DNA of 64,000 nucleotides. Source: CBDFLS01 sp965249185. Its GTDB lineage: Bacteria; Chloroflexota; Dehalococcoidia; Lucifugimonadales; Australimonadaceae. Location: the NCBI GenBank assembly GCA_965249185.1, contig CBDFLS010000002.1, forward strand, positions 1,860,001-1,924,000, written 5' to 3'. Shown one piece after another: positions 1 through 9,662 of this stretch (position 1 is its first letter; each line of letters begins with the position of its first letter). The notes under the pieces were generated by a model that did not search any database, was not told the origin of the DNA, and saw only the letters and a list, made by a program, of their open reading frames with translations. The position numbers and the translations under genes are program-made.

Positions 1-2410
1 AGTCCGGTGGGCTTGGCCGGCAGTATCAAGGCGGTCACGGTGGATGCCTCGCCGTTACCGGTAGGGTTCACCGCACGCAACGCCAACGTGTACTCGGTGC
101 TGTTGGTCAGGCCGGTGACGGTGTATGCAGTGGTGGACGCGCTGCTGCCACCGTCGAAGTCCGAGAAATTCGCGCCCCCGTCGGTGCTGTACTGGTACTT
201 CGTGATTGTGGCGTTGCCCGGATCGTCCCAGGAAAGGGCGACCTCGCCATCGCCCGGCGTGGCTGAGAGGTTCACGGGGGCAGCTGGCACGGGCACGGGC
301 ACGCCGGTCGCAGTTGATGCCGGGCCGTCGCCGGAAGGGTTCACCGCACGCACTGCGAACATGTATGTGATGTCGTTGGTCAGGCCGGTTACCGTCTGGC
401 TCCTGATCGCGGCGGCGGTATCGGGGATTTTGGCCCAGCCCGATGTCCCGATGACGTAGGCAGAGCCGGCATCGGAGACATCGTTGCCGGTGTCGTCGTC
501 GTCGTCATTGGCGTCGTTCCTGGGCGCAGCCACCAATGCAGTGTCACCGTCCAGCGCCAGCGCGATTCCGAACCGGTCGCCCGTCGCGGCGTTGGAGGCG
601 GTGAGCTTGACCGTGCCAGTAGTGTCGGTCCAGCCGTTCGTGGGTTTGATGAATACGTAGATCGAACCGGAGTCCGTGCCGTCGTCGTCGTTCTGGTGGG
701 CCCCGACCAAGATGGTGTCGCCGTCCACTGCAACGGACCGACCGAACTGGTCGCTATCGGCGCCGTCTGACGCGGTGAGCTTGGCCGTCTCGGTGCCTGC
801 ACTGTTGGTCCAACCGGTGTTGGGTTTTGTGAATACGTAGGCCGAACCGGTGCTGGCCTCAGCCCCGTCGACCGTGTTCCGGTCTCCGGACGCGCCAACG
901 ACTATAGTGTTGCCGTCCACCGCGACGGAACGACCGAAATTGTCGTTGGCGGCCCGGTCGGACGCCCTGAGCTGCACGGTTTCAGTCGTCGTGGCCCAGG
1001 CGGCGCCCCCAGACTTGACGAACACGTAGACCAAACCGGAATCGGTGAGGCTGTTGTCGTCCTTACCGTACGCCCCGACTGCGATGGTATCGTCGTCCAC
1101 CGCTACTGAATTCCCGAACAGATCGTCCGCACCGGCGTTGGAGGCGGTGAGCTTGGCATTCTGGCTCCACTCACCATTGGAATCCCTGGCGAAAACGTAT
1201 GCCGAGCCGGTGCTGACGTTTGTGCCAGCAACAGAGTTTTGGTCTCCTGGCGCTCCGACCACGATGGTGCTCGCACCGTACAATGCCACGGAGGCTCCGA
1301 ACAGATCGTCCGCCGCGCCGCCTGTAGCGGTGAGCTTGGTCTCGGTAATGGTGGATGTCCAGTCGCCATCGGAAGGCTTGGTGAACACGTAGATTGCGCC
1401 CGTTTTGCTGACGTTCCCACGGGCCCCAACCACCACGGTATCGCCGTCCACCGCCACGGAGATTCCGAACTCGTCACCATCCGCGCCATCGGAAGCGGTC
1501 AGCTTCGCCTGCTGGCTCCACGCACCGTTGGAATCCTTGGTGTAGACGTAGGCCGCGCCGGGCCTGCTAACGTCCAGACTGGTGTCGGGATCCGTATAGG
1601 TGGGTTGGAACGCTCCGACCACGGCGGTATCGTTGTCTACCGCTACCGAAACCCCGAACCTGTCATTTAACGCGCTGTCGGAGGCGATCAGCCCGCTCTC
1701 CTCGGCGAGCTGCAATAACTCATACTTGGTTATGGTCGTATTCGCGGGGTCATCCCAGGTAAGCGCAGCCTGGCCGTCACCCGGCGCTGCCGAGAGGTTC
1801 GCCGGGGCTGCCGGCGCTGTCGGGGCGGAGGCCTCGCCGGAGGCAATGCTGTTGCCCACTGAGTTCACAGCCCGAACCAAGAAGGTGTAGGTCTTGCCAC
1901 GGTCCAGGCCGGTCACGGTGTGGCCTATGGCGTTGTTTCCTGCGGGGGCACTTTCGGGGATGTCGGTCCAGTTGCCGTAGTTGTCCGTGCCCGCTTTTTG
2001 GCGATACTGGTGCATGGTAATCGCGCTGCCGCCGTCGGAAACCGAAGCGGTCCAGGCAAGTGTGACCGAGGTATCGGCGCCGGTCGCCGTCAAACTCATC
2101 GGGGCGTCCGGTACAGTCTCCGGCGTGGCGGTCACGGTCGATGCCGTGCCGTCACCGCCATCGTTCACCGCTCGCACCGCCAAGGTGTACTGTGTGCCGT
2201 TGGTCAGCCCGGTAACGGTATATGCGGTCGTTTCATTGTCGCTGCTGCCGATGTCGGTGAAGTTCGTGCCGCCATTGGTGCTGTACTGGTATTTGGTGAT
2301 GGTGTCGTTGCCGGGGTCGTCCCAGGAAAGCGTAACCTGGCCGTTGCCCACCGTGGCCGAGAGGTTTACCGGGGCGGCCGGGGCGCGGTTTTCCCCTTTG
2401 ACTTTGATTT

Positions 2411-3255
2411 GGGTAAAGTCCCGTTTTAGCCACCGGATTAGCTTTGAAGCAGCTTGAACAATGTCTTAACCTGTTCTGGTCCCAACAGACGCCGATGATT
2501 GTAGCGCCAGACATACTCAGCAAGATAGAGGGGCAGCCGTTCTCGGCGGACTCCCCCCTTGGCTGCCAGACGCCGCTTGAGATAACCCCAGAAGCCCTCC
2601 AAGCCGTTGACGTGGCTCCCTTGCCGATCGCTGAACGCCTGGCTGTGGTCCACAAGCCGGTGGACGTAGCCCCCCGCTGCGACGCCCGTGTAGCTGGTAA
2701 AGGTGTCCGAGCAGACGATGGAGCCACGTTGCACGCGTTGGTGCAGGAGCGGCAGCAGCGTCTTGGCTTCCACGTTAGGTACCACTTGCGCCCACACCAG
2801 GCCACCTCGACACAGGATCCCAAAGACAGCTTGCTTAGTGGTTCCACGGCCCCGCTTCGTGCCCTGAACACGCTTTGCCAGGCGCCTGTTGCGCCAGGAA
2901 CCTCCCAGGTAGGTCTCGTCGACCTCCACCACGCCGGAGAAGACATGGGGAACGTCCCGGACCATGGCCTGGCGCACCACGATCAGGGCTCGCAGGACTC
3001 GCTTTCGCTCCAGACGGGCCTCCTGGGCAATCACCTCGGCACTCTGCCCCAAGACGAACCAGCGCAACAGTCGCCGCCACTCCCCTGGCGACAACCGAAG
3101 CGGCAGCGCCCTGGGCACCCACTCGTAGTGGCAGGCTGCACAACGACTCTTACCTCGCCGAATGCTCCAGCTCTTGGCGTGTTGACATCGAGGGCACCCA
3201 ATCTTCCGTCCCATGCCACCATTCTCTCACAGGTGGCTGTTTTGGGACTATACCC
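2411..3255 (-). mobile_element. IS1595-family insertion sequence, copy 1 (845 bp)
   Basis: The ends are imperfect inverted repeats of about 25 bp: GGGTAAAGTCCC on the left, and GGGTATAGTCCC read inward from the right. The flanks repeat TTGATTT (2404-2410 and 3256-3262). If one T was lost on the left, this would be the 8-bp duplication typical of the family. One transposase gene fills the element. A second, nearly identical copy lies at 8818-9662, and the few differing bases suggest recent movement. The insertion breaks the FN3/FG-GAP gene. Confidence 0.92.
2438..3214 (-). CDS. IS1595-family transposase (ISXO2-like), copy 1
   Basis: This 258-residue protein has an N-terminal zinc ribbon (CPRC near residue 8, CAAC near residue 31), a helical DNA-binding segment and an ISXO2-like DDE/N catalytic domain. 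Catalytic motifs are visible as VEVDETYLGG, CSDTFTSY and HVNGLEGFWGYLKRR. The last has the Asn characteristic of the family, followed by the Glu of GLEGFW. Length is normal for a single-ORF IS1595 element and no stops interrupt it. Its sequence is identical to the copy at 8845-9621. It catalyses cut-and-paste movement of the element. Confidence 0.95.
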   Translation of the reverse strand: MGRKIGCPRCQHAKSWSIRRGKSRCAACHYEWVPRALPLRLSPGEWRRLLRWFVLGQSAEVIAQEARLERKRVLRALIVVRQAMVRDVPHVFSGVVEVDETYLGGSWRNRRLAKRVQGTKRGRGTTKQAVFGILCRGGLVWAQVVPNVEAKTLLPLLHQRVQRGSIVCSDTFTSYTGVAAGGYVHRLVDHSQAFSDRQGSHVNGLEGFWGYLKRRLAAKGGVRRERLPLYLAEYVWRYNHRRLLGPEQVKTLFKLLQS

Positions 3256-3838
3256 TTGATTTTTATCCTAGCGTTATTAGGCGTACCCCAATTGCCGGTC
3301 GAGCCCGTGACCCTCGAGTGGCGTTCATTGGCGATGCGCCACCCTGCGTAGGCGCCAGAATCTTCCTGGGTGCGATCCGTAAGGTCCCATTGAGGTTGAG
3401 TTGGATTGAGCCCGACAGCGAAAGTCATGTGCACGAAGTAGGTGGTTTCTGCGCTGAGACTGGAGTTGGCAGGGGCGGTGAACTTCCGGAGTCCTGTCCC
3501 TAGATTGCTCGGGTTGGTCAAGGTATATAGGACCGTGTCGCTAGGGTCTTGCCCGTCGGCCTCCCTAACCGAAACCGCCAGGGTTCCATTAGCTGGAGCC
3601 GTGTGTACCTGCAATTCGATACTGGTCAAGACGTAGCCCAGCGTATTCTTGCCGGTGGTGAACCCCTGAGCATGGTCGTAGGCGCCTACGGGTGTCCCAC
3701 CGAATCCACTTTGGCTGGTGTTGCTCACCAGCACGATCTCTGCGGCATCGGACGGCGCAGGAGAGCCGAGCAGCAGCGCGGCGGCGAGAAGCACGCCGAT
3801 GATTATCAGCCGCGGGAAAGTTCTTATATGGACTGCTC

Positions 3839-4501
3839 TCATATAATGTCCTGATCGTCGGCATCGGATGCGGTTAGCTTGGCCGCCAAGGTCCACCTAC
3901 CGAATTCCGAACCCCTGATAAACACGCCAGCCGTACCGGAATCGTCGCCCCGGTACGGTGCTATCACCGCGGTATCTCCGTCCACCGCTACGGCATACTC
4001 GGATTCATTATGTTGGGTTGGGAAGTAGTCCGTTAATTTTGCACACTTCGCAAGCTTCCATAGCTGGTAGTTGGTTATGTATGGCGAGTCGGGGGTAGGA
4101 TCGTAACAACTCGGCCTCGGCTGGGTGTAGAGCGCCTCCGTGGACAGACCGATCCGCGGGCCCGGAACCTTATCTGGGGTTTTAACTCTCGCGAATGTGA
4201 TCATTGGCACAGTAGGCCGGAAGACCATGCCCAGATTCAACAGAGTGGACAGCACCAGCGGCAGGGGTTGAGCTGCCACTGGCTCCAGTGTGTAGAAGCC
4301 GTACAGGTCCATGCCAGTTGTGCCGGTAAAGATCAACGTCACGTTCAGCATGAGGAGCAGGCCACTCAACCATGGCGCGGGCTTATCGCTACCACCCGGT
4401 CCGGCCCTAGTAGACCTGCCTCCACCCTGGCGGTCCTCTGTGGGAGCCGATATCCAAAACTCTGATGACTTTTGAACCATCCCCGCCAGACGACGCCTCA
4501 T
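3839..4501 (-). CDS. Small secreted or membrane protein with one FG-GAP-like repeat
   Basis: The start chosen is ATG 4501, which overlaps the stop of the upstream ATPase as ATGA. The stop overlaps the start of the large FN3/FG-GAP gene, again as ATGA. The 220-residue product has a hydrophobic segment near residues 40-60 (WLSGLLLMLNVTLIFTGTTG). Its C-terminal part contains an FN3-like strand (ITNYQLWKLAK) followed by one FG-GAP-type repeat (YAVAVDGDTAVI), and it ends abruptly at KLTASDADDQDII. The same FN3-to-FG-GAP transition occurs in the neighbouring gene, so this may be the truncated remnant of a paralogue rather than a complete protein. The exact function is unknown. Confidence 0.6.
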   Translation of the reverse strand: MRRRLAGMVQKSSEFWISAPTEDRQGGGRSTRAGPGGSDKPAPWLSGLLLMLNVTLIFTGTTGMDLYGFYTLEPVAAQPLPLVLSTLLNLGMVFRPTVPMITFARVKTPDKVPGPRIGLSTEALYTQPRPSCYDPTPDSPYITNYQLWKLAKCAKLTDYFPTQHNESEYAVAVDGDTAVIAPYRGDDSGTAGVFIRGSEFGRWTLAAKLTASDADDQDII

Positions 4502-5721
4502 AGCACCCTCCACCAGGGCGCAGCAAGCACATCCGGTGCCAGCCATTCCAGGGTATTGCCAGCGTGGAGCAACAGGCCTGCCCTGGCCCTATCGCCATAC
4601 TCGGCCCGGAAGGTGCGCAGATGGGCTATATCTCGGAGACGCGGCCGCTCCGTCGCCTTGACTTCGATGGGCAGCAGCCGATCCCCAGCCTCAATCACGA
4701 AGTCCACCTCCTCACCGATGGCCGTGCGCCAGTAGAGGACCTCAGCCCGGTCGAGCCGTGCGTCCCGCCAGGTCAGCAGATCGTGAAGCACCAAGTTCTC
4801 CAGATGTGCCCCTCGGGGCTCCTCCTCCTGGGTGAGATGCAGCGCCACCCCGGTGTCGCCCCAGTAGAGCTTGGGAGATTTGATCAGCCGCTTGGTGCGG
4901 TTCACCGCGTAGGCGGGGAGCCGGACGAGGAGATACGACGTTTCCAGCAGGTTGAGGTAGCGGCTCACCGTCGGCTGAGGCAGCGCCACGTCACGGCCAA
5001 GCTCCGCCTGGTTGACAAGGTTGCCCATGCGGAGGCAGGCGGCCCGCATCAGCCTGCGAAAGTCTGGCAATGCCGAGATGGAAGAGAGGTCCTGGAGGTC
5101 CCGTTCCAGATAGGTGCGCACGTAGCCGTCAAACCAGACGGCCCTGTCCTGAGCGGCCTTGAGGTGGATGGCCGGTAGCGGGAAGCCACCGCGAAGCGCC
5201 AGCGCCCGCCAGTCCTCCGGCTGGTCAGGTTGGGCAGCCACCAGGTCGAGCCATTCCTCGTCGCGGGCCTTCAGCAGCTCCTCCCAGATGCCCCCACGTC
5301 CGAGACCCAGCTGCTCTCGCCGGGTCATCGGCCAGAGGGTCAGATAGCTGGCCCGGCCAGCAAGGGACTCGGAGACCTGTCGCATCAATAGCAGATTGGC
5401 CGAACCGGTGATGAGGAACTTCCCCGGCTGGCGCTGCTGGTCTATGGCCCGCTTCACCGCATGCAGAAGGTCCGGCTCTCGCTGCACCTCATCGAGAGTC
5501 ACCTGCTGGCTGCCCCCCAGGAGCGCCTCGGGATCGCGGCGGGCTGCATCTACCACGTCGAGGTCGTCCAGGGAGAGGAAGCGCCGTCCGCCCGGCATAA
5601 GCTCCTGGGCTAGGGTGCTCTTCCCCGTCTGACGGGCTCCGGTCACCACCACCGCAGGCATGACCCGGAGACGGTCCTGAAGGCTTGGCCCAACGAGGCG
5701 GGGGAGTGTGTCATTCGCCAT
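4498..5721 (-). CDS. AAA+ ATPase with DUF4143 C-terminal domain
   Basis: This is a 407-residue member of the COG1373 type. The Walker A motif is GARQTGKST near residue 30, and a Walker B-like VTLDEVQ follows near residue 75. ITGSANLLLM is the conserved sensor region. The DUF4143 half contains the winged-helix stretch QPTVSRYLNLLETSYLLVRL and the nuclease-like patch EVDFVIE...LPIEVKA. An in-frame ATG lies six codons upstream (5739), but MANDTLPRL matches the family start better. The family is very common in mobile DNA, and its substrate is not established. The stop overlaps the start of the next gene (ATGA), which suggests translational coupling. Confidence 0.9.
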   Translation of the reverse strand: MANDTLPRLVGPSLQDRLRVMPAVVVTGARQTGKSTLAQELMPGGRRFLSLDDLDVVDAARRDPEALLGGSQQVTLDEVQREPDLLHAVKRAIDQQRQPGKFLITGSANLLLMRQVSESLAGRASYLTLWPMTRREQLGLGRGGIWEELLKARDEEWLDLVAAQPDQPEDWRALALRGGFPLPAIHLKAAQDRAVWFDGYVRTYLERDLQDLSSISALPDFRRLMRAACLRMGNLVNQAELGRDVALPQPTVSRYLNLLETSYLLVRLPAYAVNRTKRLIKSPKLYWGDTGVALHLTQEEEPRGAHLENLVLHDLLTWRDARLDRAEVLYWRTAIGEEVDFVIEAGDRLLPIEVKATERPRLRDIAHLRTFRAEYGDRARAGLLLHAGNTLEWLAPDVLAAPWWRVL

Positions 5722-5739
5722 AGGCAGCATGATAGTCAT

Positions 5740-6107
5740 TCACGATATGTTTTGCAATGGTGAGGCACCTTCCACAGTCTTCCTTGGGTTTATCCAGCCG
5801 CAGCGTCAGACAGCTGAGGAAACGGTGGTTGGCATCGGACACATGAAGGGGACCTCGATTTGGTCTCTTCCCGTGCTCCCTATTCGTCATAGACCGAAGC
5901 GTTTCTGCCGACCACGTACTCTAATGGACAACAAAAAAAGACCTCACATATGGATAGGCAGGGGCAGCTAGCGTCCTCAAACGATAGCTGCCCCTGTTTT
6001 GCACAAGTCAGCGCCCTGTGCCGACCATCTCCTCCTCTCTCTGTTGCTTCAAGCTCAGCGTCCCTTCCACTTTGCAGGCCGTTCTGCGAAAAGCTCCACC
6101 CAGGCGC
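5740..6107. other. Intergenic stretch with one strong hairpin
   Basis: I see no convincing gene in these 368 bases. The 5' end is the upstream region of the ATPase. The only clear structure is the hairpin at 5959-6000, listed separately. Confidence 0.6.
5959..6000 (+). terminator. Rho-independent terminator-like hairpin
   Basis: A perfect 12-bp stem, CAGGGGCAGCTA (5959-5970) against TAGCTGCCCCTG (5985-5996), has a 14-nt loop and is followed by TTTT. The T-run lies on the plus-strand side, but no plus-strand gene ends nearby. It may serve a lost gene or be the end of a mobile element. Confidence 0.5.
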
Positions 6108-6509
6108 TTAGAACAGCCTCGACTGGGGCTGGCCTTGGGCTGCCTCTTCCTCCGCTGTTGAATCCTGTGCCGACCCCTGCTCACGCCGGGGCCGACGGCG
6201 AGTCGAGGCAGCGGGTCGCTCGTGAGAGGGATACTTGGGTTCGTCTTCCCACTTGGCTCTCGCCCTTTCAACTACCGCCAAGACCTCCTGTGTCAGCCCG
6301 GATAGGTCCAGGCCATCCACCGGCTCGATGTGGGGGTCCGACGAGGGTCGTTGCACCCCTATGGTGGCCCTGCCGTCCTTGATCGACACGACAACCTTCA
6401 GGTCCTCTGGCGGAGCGGTCTCGTCTCCGCCGGTCTGGTCCTCACCGATCTCCGAATCTTGCTGGGCCTGTTCGGTCTCGTTCTTGTCGGCTTTGTTAGC
6501 AACCAGCAA
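6108..6509 (-). pseudogene. Acidic hypothetical protein, N-terminus cut by an IS end
   Basis: The reading frame encodes about 133 residues with an acidic first third, a compact middle (DLKVVVSIKDGRATIGVQ) and a basic tail (STRRRPRRE). I recognise no family. The only available start is TTG 6509, which lies 3 bp from the IS terminus at 6513, so the native N-terminus was probably removed or displaced by that element. The composition looks like real coding sequence, but expression is doubtful. Confidence 0.4.
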
Positions 6510-6536
6510 AAGTGGGACACATTGGGAGTCGAGAGA

Positions 6537-7301
6537 TCAGGTGCTGGATGGAGGTCTGGTGAGCTCCCTGAGGGCCCTGTTGTGGCGTCGTCGCCGTTCG
6601 GTGGTTTGAGCCTTCACCTCCTTCCTGCGTTGTAGGATCTCTTGCAGTCTTCCCTTGAGCACGTCTGATGGTGTCACGTTGCCCAGAGCCTTATGATAGC
6701 GCCGGTAGTTGTAGTAGCTGACGAAGGCCGCGATAGCAGCCTCAAGGTCGGCGGGCAACTCATAAGGCACCTGGTTGACGTCCCGTTTGATGGTCTGGTG
6801 GTAGCGCTCCAGCTTCCCGTTGGTCGGAGGGTGGAAAGGAGTTGCTAGGATGTGCTTGATGCCAACCATCCCCAGGTAGTCCCTGAATGCTCTTGCGACA
6901 TAGCCTGGACCGTTGTCACTCAGCAGCCTGGTGCGGTCTGTGACTGGAACTTGGTCCATGCTGGTCGTGTCCACAGCGTCCTGGACCACCTCGATGAAGG
7001 AGTCGGCCGTCATATCTTGCTGAAGCCTGTGAGCCAGGATGAAGCGGGAGTAGTCGTCCATAACGGTGACCAGGTAGTAGTAGCCCCAACCAACCACCCT
7101 GAAGTATGAGGCATCGGTGGCCCACATCTGGTGAGGCCCTGTGGTCTTGCGGTGGTACTCCTTCCCCGCCGCCAACCGCATCTCAGGCCTCTTCACTAGG
7201 CCCTCCCTGCCCAGGATACGGTAGACGCTGGACTCTGAGACTGAGAAGCCCTGGTTGTCGGTGATCCACGCGGCCTGCTGACGGCAGCTCAGCTCTGGCA
7301 T
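6537..7301 (-). CDS. IS3-family transposase OrfB (DDE integrase)
   Basis: The product has an HTH_21-like start (WITDNQGFSVSESSVYRIL) and an rve integrase core with DDE residues in WATDASYF, LLSDNGPGY and NGKLERYHQTIK. ATG 7301 is the first in-frame ATG, but the same frame is open further upstream to about 7430, as expected when OrfB is made by frameshift from OrfA. The C-terminal segment (YNYRRYHKALGNVTPSDVL) is typical. The catalytic domain is intact, but its OrfA partner is not. Confidence 0.85.
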   Translation of the reverse strand: MPELSCRQQAAWITDNQGFSVSESSVYRILGREGLVKRPEMRLAAGKEYHRKTTGPHQMWATDASYFRVVGWGYYYLVTVMDDYSRFILAHRLQQDMTADSFIEVVQDAVDTTSMDQVPVTDRTRLLSDNGPGYVARAFRDYLGMVGIKHILATPFHPPTNGKLERYHQTIKRDVNQVPYELPADLEAAIAAFVSYYNYRRYHKALGNVTPSDVLKGRLQEILQRRKEVKAQTTERRRRHNRALRELTRPPSST

Positions 7302-7383
7302 CTCTCTGGCTGATAACAGGACTGAGCGTTCTTCCTGAATAGTAAGACGGTTCCATGGTGGCTGATCGCCTCCTGGTCGGTCC

Positions 7384-7830
7384 TCAAGTCCTTGTTGGTT
7401 TTGGCGTCCTGGGGCATGGGGATGGCCGTTTTTTTGGACGGTACGCCTCCAGCGACAGATCGGCCACTAGCTCCTTGAGTTCCCCGTTCTCTCGCTTGAG
7501 CTGCCCTACCTCATGCTGAGTGGCGTCCCGAACCGAGTCACGGGTCAACCTCTCCTTGCCCGCCTCCATGAACTCTTTGGTCCACGAGTACTAGGAGTGG
7601 GGCTTGATCCCCTCCCGCCGGCACAGGTCGTTGACTGTGACCTCGCGGAGGAAGCCCTCCAGAACAATTCGGATCTTCTCTTCCGAGGTGTACTTACGTC
7701 GGGCAGCCGCCTTCACTGTGCGGACGAAAGACCTGGTCTGCTCGCTTCGTTCCTCGGCAGCCTCTGCTTTGCTTACTTCTAATTGGGACTGCGATAATCT
7801 TTCCCGGGCCTTCTCGGGTCGGGTCTGACC
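7384..7830 (-). pseudogene. Decayed IS3-family OrfA
   Basis: The minus frame encodes a recognisable OrfA: the helix-turn-helix region RRKYTSEEKIRIVLEGF..LCRREGIKPHS, then an in-frame TAG at about 7594, then YSWTKEFMEAGKERL and a leucine-zipper region (LKRENGELKELVADLSLE). The A-run after CGTCC (about 7425-7431) has seven As. The orfB frame would be reached more naturally with eight, which suggests a one-base loss. The amber codon and the probable deletion make this OrfA non-functional. The frame remains open upstream to about 7830, and its true start is not visible. Confidence 0.7.
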
Positions 7831-8817
7831 CGAAATGGGACCGGCGCAGTGCCTTTAATGGGATCTGTCGACCTCGTTCTCGAGGCGGCCCAACCCGCCC
7901 ACCGACCAGGTGAGCAAGTGACCTGATAGGAGCCTGGCCAAAGGCCCCGTCGCAGTCCTGTCCGCTCTCCTGGCCTGTTGGAGCCATCTTACTCAAGAGC
8001 GAGGAGGCAGTCTGTGACCACTAGCAGCGGATTGGATGGTGTCGCCAGGGTGATCGTTGGTGTTGACACGCACCTGGACGAACACGTAGCTGTGGCAATC
8101 GACCACCATGGAACGCGCCTGGGTGAATACCGGCTAGGGACGACGGCCAAGGGCTACGAGGACCTGGAGACCTGGGCTATCGGCCTGGGCCAGGTCGCCA
8201 CCTTTGGCGTCGAAGGTACCGGCTCATATGGAGCGGGGCTGGCTCGACACCTTGCTCGGTGTGGCCACAAAGTTATCGAGGTCAACCGACCAGACAGGTC
8301 CACACGCCGTAGACTGGGCAAAAGCGACCCTCTCGACGCTGAAATGGCCGCACGATCTGTCCTCGCCGGGGTGGCTCGGGAGTCTCCCAAGTCAGGTGTG
8401 GACAAGGTGGAGATGATCCGGGTGCTCAAGATTGTCAAGGACTCTGCGATGAAGGCCCGCACGCAGGCCATCAACCAGATGAAAGCCCTTGTGGTCACCG
8501 CGCCTGTTGAGTTGCGAGAGGAATTGGCCGGACTAAATGCCCGGAGGCTTGTAGATCGCTGCATTAGCTTTCGCCCGGGTAGGCTGGCGACGCCGGTAGC
8601 AGCAGCTAAGCATGCACTTCGGCTGCTTGCCCGTCGTCACAGCCAGCTCACCTGCGAGATCGAAGGTGTCTGGGGTCGGATGGCAATAGTGGACACCAAA
8701 CCTTTCAAGCTGCGAGTAATCCTGCATAGAATCTTTGTTGAAAGGCCGCAGGTGACAGGAATCCCAGCCTGGCCTGGCGGCGCTGCCTGTTATAGAAGAT
8801 CTCGATATATCCTGTAA

Positions 8818-9662
8818 GGGTAAAGTCCCGTTTTAGCCACCGGATTAGCTTTGAAGCAGCTTGAACAATGTCTTAACCTGTTCTGGTCCCAACAGACGCC
8901 GATGATTGTAGCGCCAGACATACTCAGCAAGATAGAGGGGCAGCCGTTCTCGGCGGACTCCCCCTTTGGCTGCCAGACGCCGCTTGAGATAACCCCAGAA
9001 GCCCTCCAAGCCGTTGACGTGGCTCCCTTGCCGATCGCTGAACGCCTGGCTGTGGTCCACAAGCCGGTGGACGTAGCCCCCCGCTGCGACGCCCGTGTAG
9101 CTGGTAAAGGTGTCCGAGCAGACGATGGAGCCACGTTGCACGCGTTGGTGCAGGAGCGGCAGCAGCGTCTTGGCTTCCACGTTAGGTACCACTTGCGCCC
9201 ACACCAGGCCACCTCGACACAGGATCCCAAAGACAGCTTGCTTAGTGGTTCCACGGCCCCGCTTCGTGCCCTGAACACGCTTTGCCAGGCGCCTGTTGCG
9301 CCAGGAACCTCCCAGGTAGGTCTCGTCGACCTCCACCACGCCGGAGAAGACATGGGGAACGTCCCGGACCATGGCCTGGCGCACCACGATCAGGGCGCGC
9401 AGGACTCGCTTTCGCTCCAGGCGGGCCTCCTGGGCAATCACCTCGGCACTCTGCCCCAAGACGAACCAGCGCAACAGTCGCCGCCACTCCCCTGGCGACA
9501 ACCGAAGCGGCAGCGCCCTGGGCACCCACTCGTAGTGGCAGGCTGCACAACGACTCTTACCTCGCCGAATGCTCCAGCTCTTGGCGTGTTGACATCGAGG
9601 GCACCCAATCTTCCGTCCCATGCCACCATTCTCTCACAGGTGGCTGTTTTGGGACTATACCC
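8818..9662 (-). mobile_element. IS1595-family insertion sequence, copy 2 (845 bp)
   Basis: It has the same length and terminal repeats as copy 1 and differs at only a few bases. The flanks are TCCTGTAA (8810-8817) and TTCTGTCA (9663-9670). The intact IS3 copy has TTCTGTCA at this point, so this is an 8-bp target duplication that has since changed at two positions on one side. Confidence 0.93.
8845..9621 (-). CDS. IS1595-family transposase (ISXO2-like), copy 2
   Basis: This 258-residue protein is identical in sequence to the one at 2438-3214, with an N-terminal zinc ribbon and catalytic motifs VEVDETYLGG, CSDTFTSY and HVNGLEGFWGYLKRR. The gene is uninterrupted, so this may still be a working transposase even though every gene layer around it is broken. 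Confidence 0.95.
   Translation of the reverse strand: MGRKIGCPRCQHAKSWSIRRGKSRCAACHYEWVPRALPLRLSPGEWRRLLRWFVLGQSAEVIAQEARLERKRVLRALIVVRQAMVRDVPHVFSGVVEVDETYLGGSWRNRRLAKRVQGTKRGRGTTKQAVFGILCRGGLVWAQVVPNVEAKTLLPLLHQRVQRGSIVCSDTFTSYTGVAAGGYVHRLVDHSQAFSDRQGSHVNGLEGFWGYLKRRLAAKGGVRRERLPLYLAEYVWRYNHRRLLGPEQVKTLFKLLQS

Larger units (their letters stand above)
1..3842 (-). pseudogene. Large secreted FN3 / FG-GAP protein, split by an IS1595 element; runs off the left edge
   Basis: The protein starts at ATG 3842 with a signal peptide: a basic start, then IIIGVLLAAALLLGSPAPSDA. The first domain resembles the choice-of-anchor R domain (QGFTTG near residue 50). The frame stops being native at 3256, where an IS1595-family element (2411-3255) is inserted, and resumes at 2410. 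Removing one copy of the 7-bp repeat TTGATTT restores one continuous frame. After the insertion come two FN3 domains (about 2400-1830). A third FN3 domain begins (about 1815-1700) but is interrupted by seven FG-GAP repeats (about 1690-420), each with an FGxSVAVDGDT-like core. The FN3 then finishes (TVTGLTNDITYMFAVRAVN), and another FN3 follows to the edge. This is probably a cell-surface adhesion or binding protein. The surviving 5' part encodes only about 230 residues and ends in IS sequence. Confidence 0.85.

Noticed and set aside
1..2400. Several plus-strand open frames of 100-170 codons with Val/Ser/Pro-rich sequence
   Set aside because: They mirror the repeated FN3 and FG-GAP codons of the minus-strand gene, which gives a far better protein.
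2444..3259. Long plus-strand open frame of 271 codons across the IS1595 element
   Set aside because: It is antisense to the transposase, repeats identically in IS1595 copy 2, and its residues do not resemble any protein. The minus-strand transposase explains the region.
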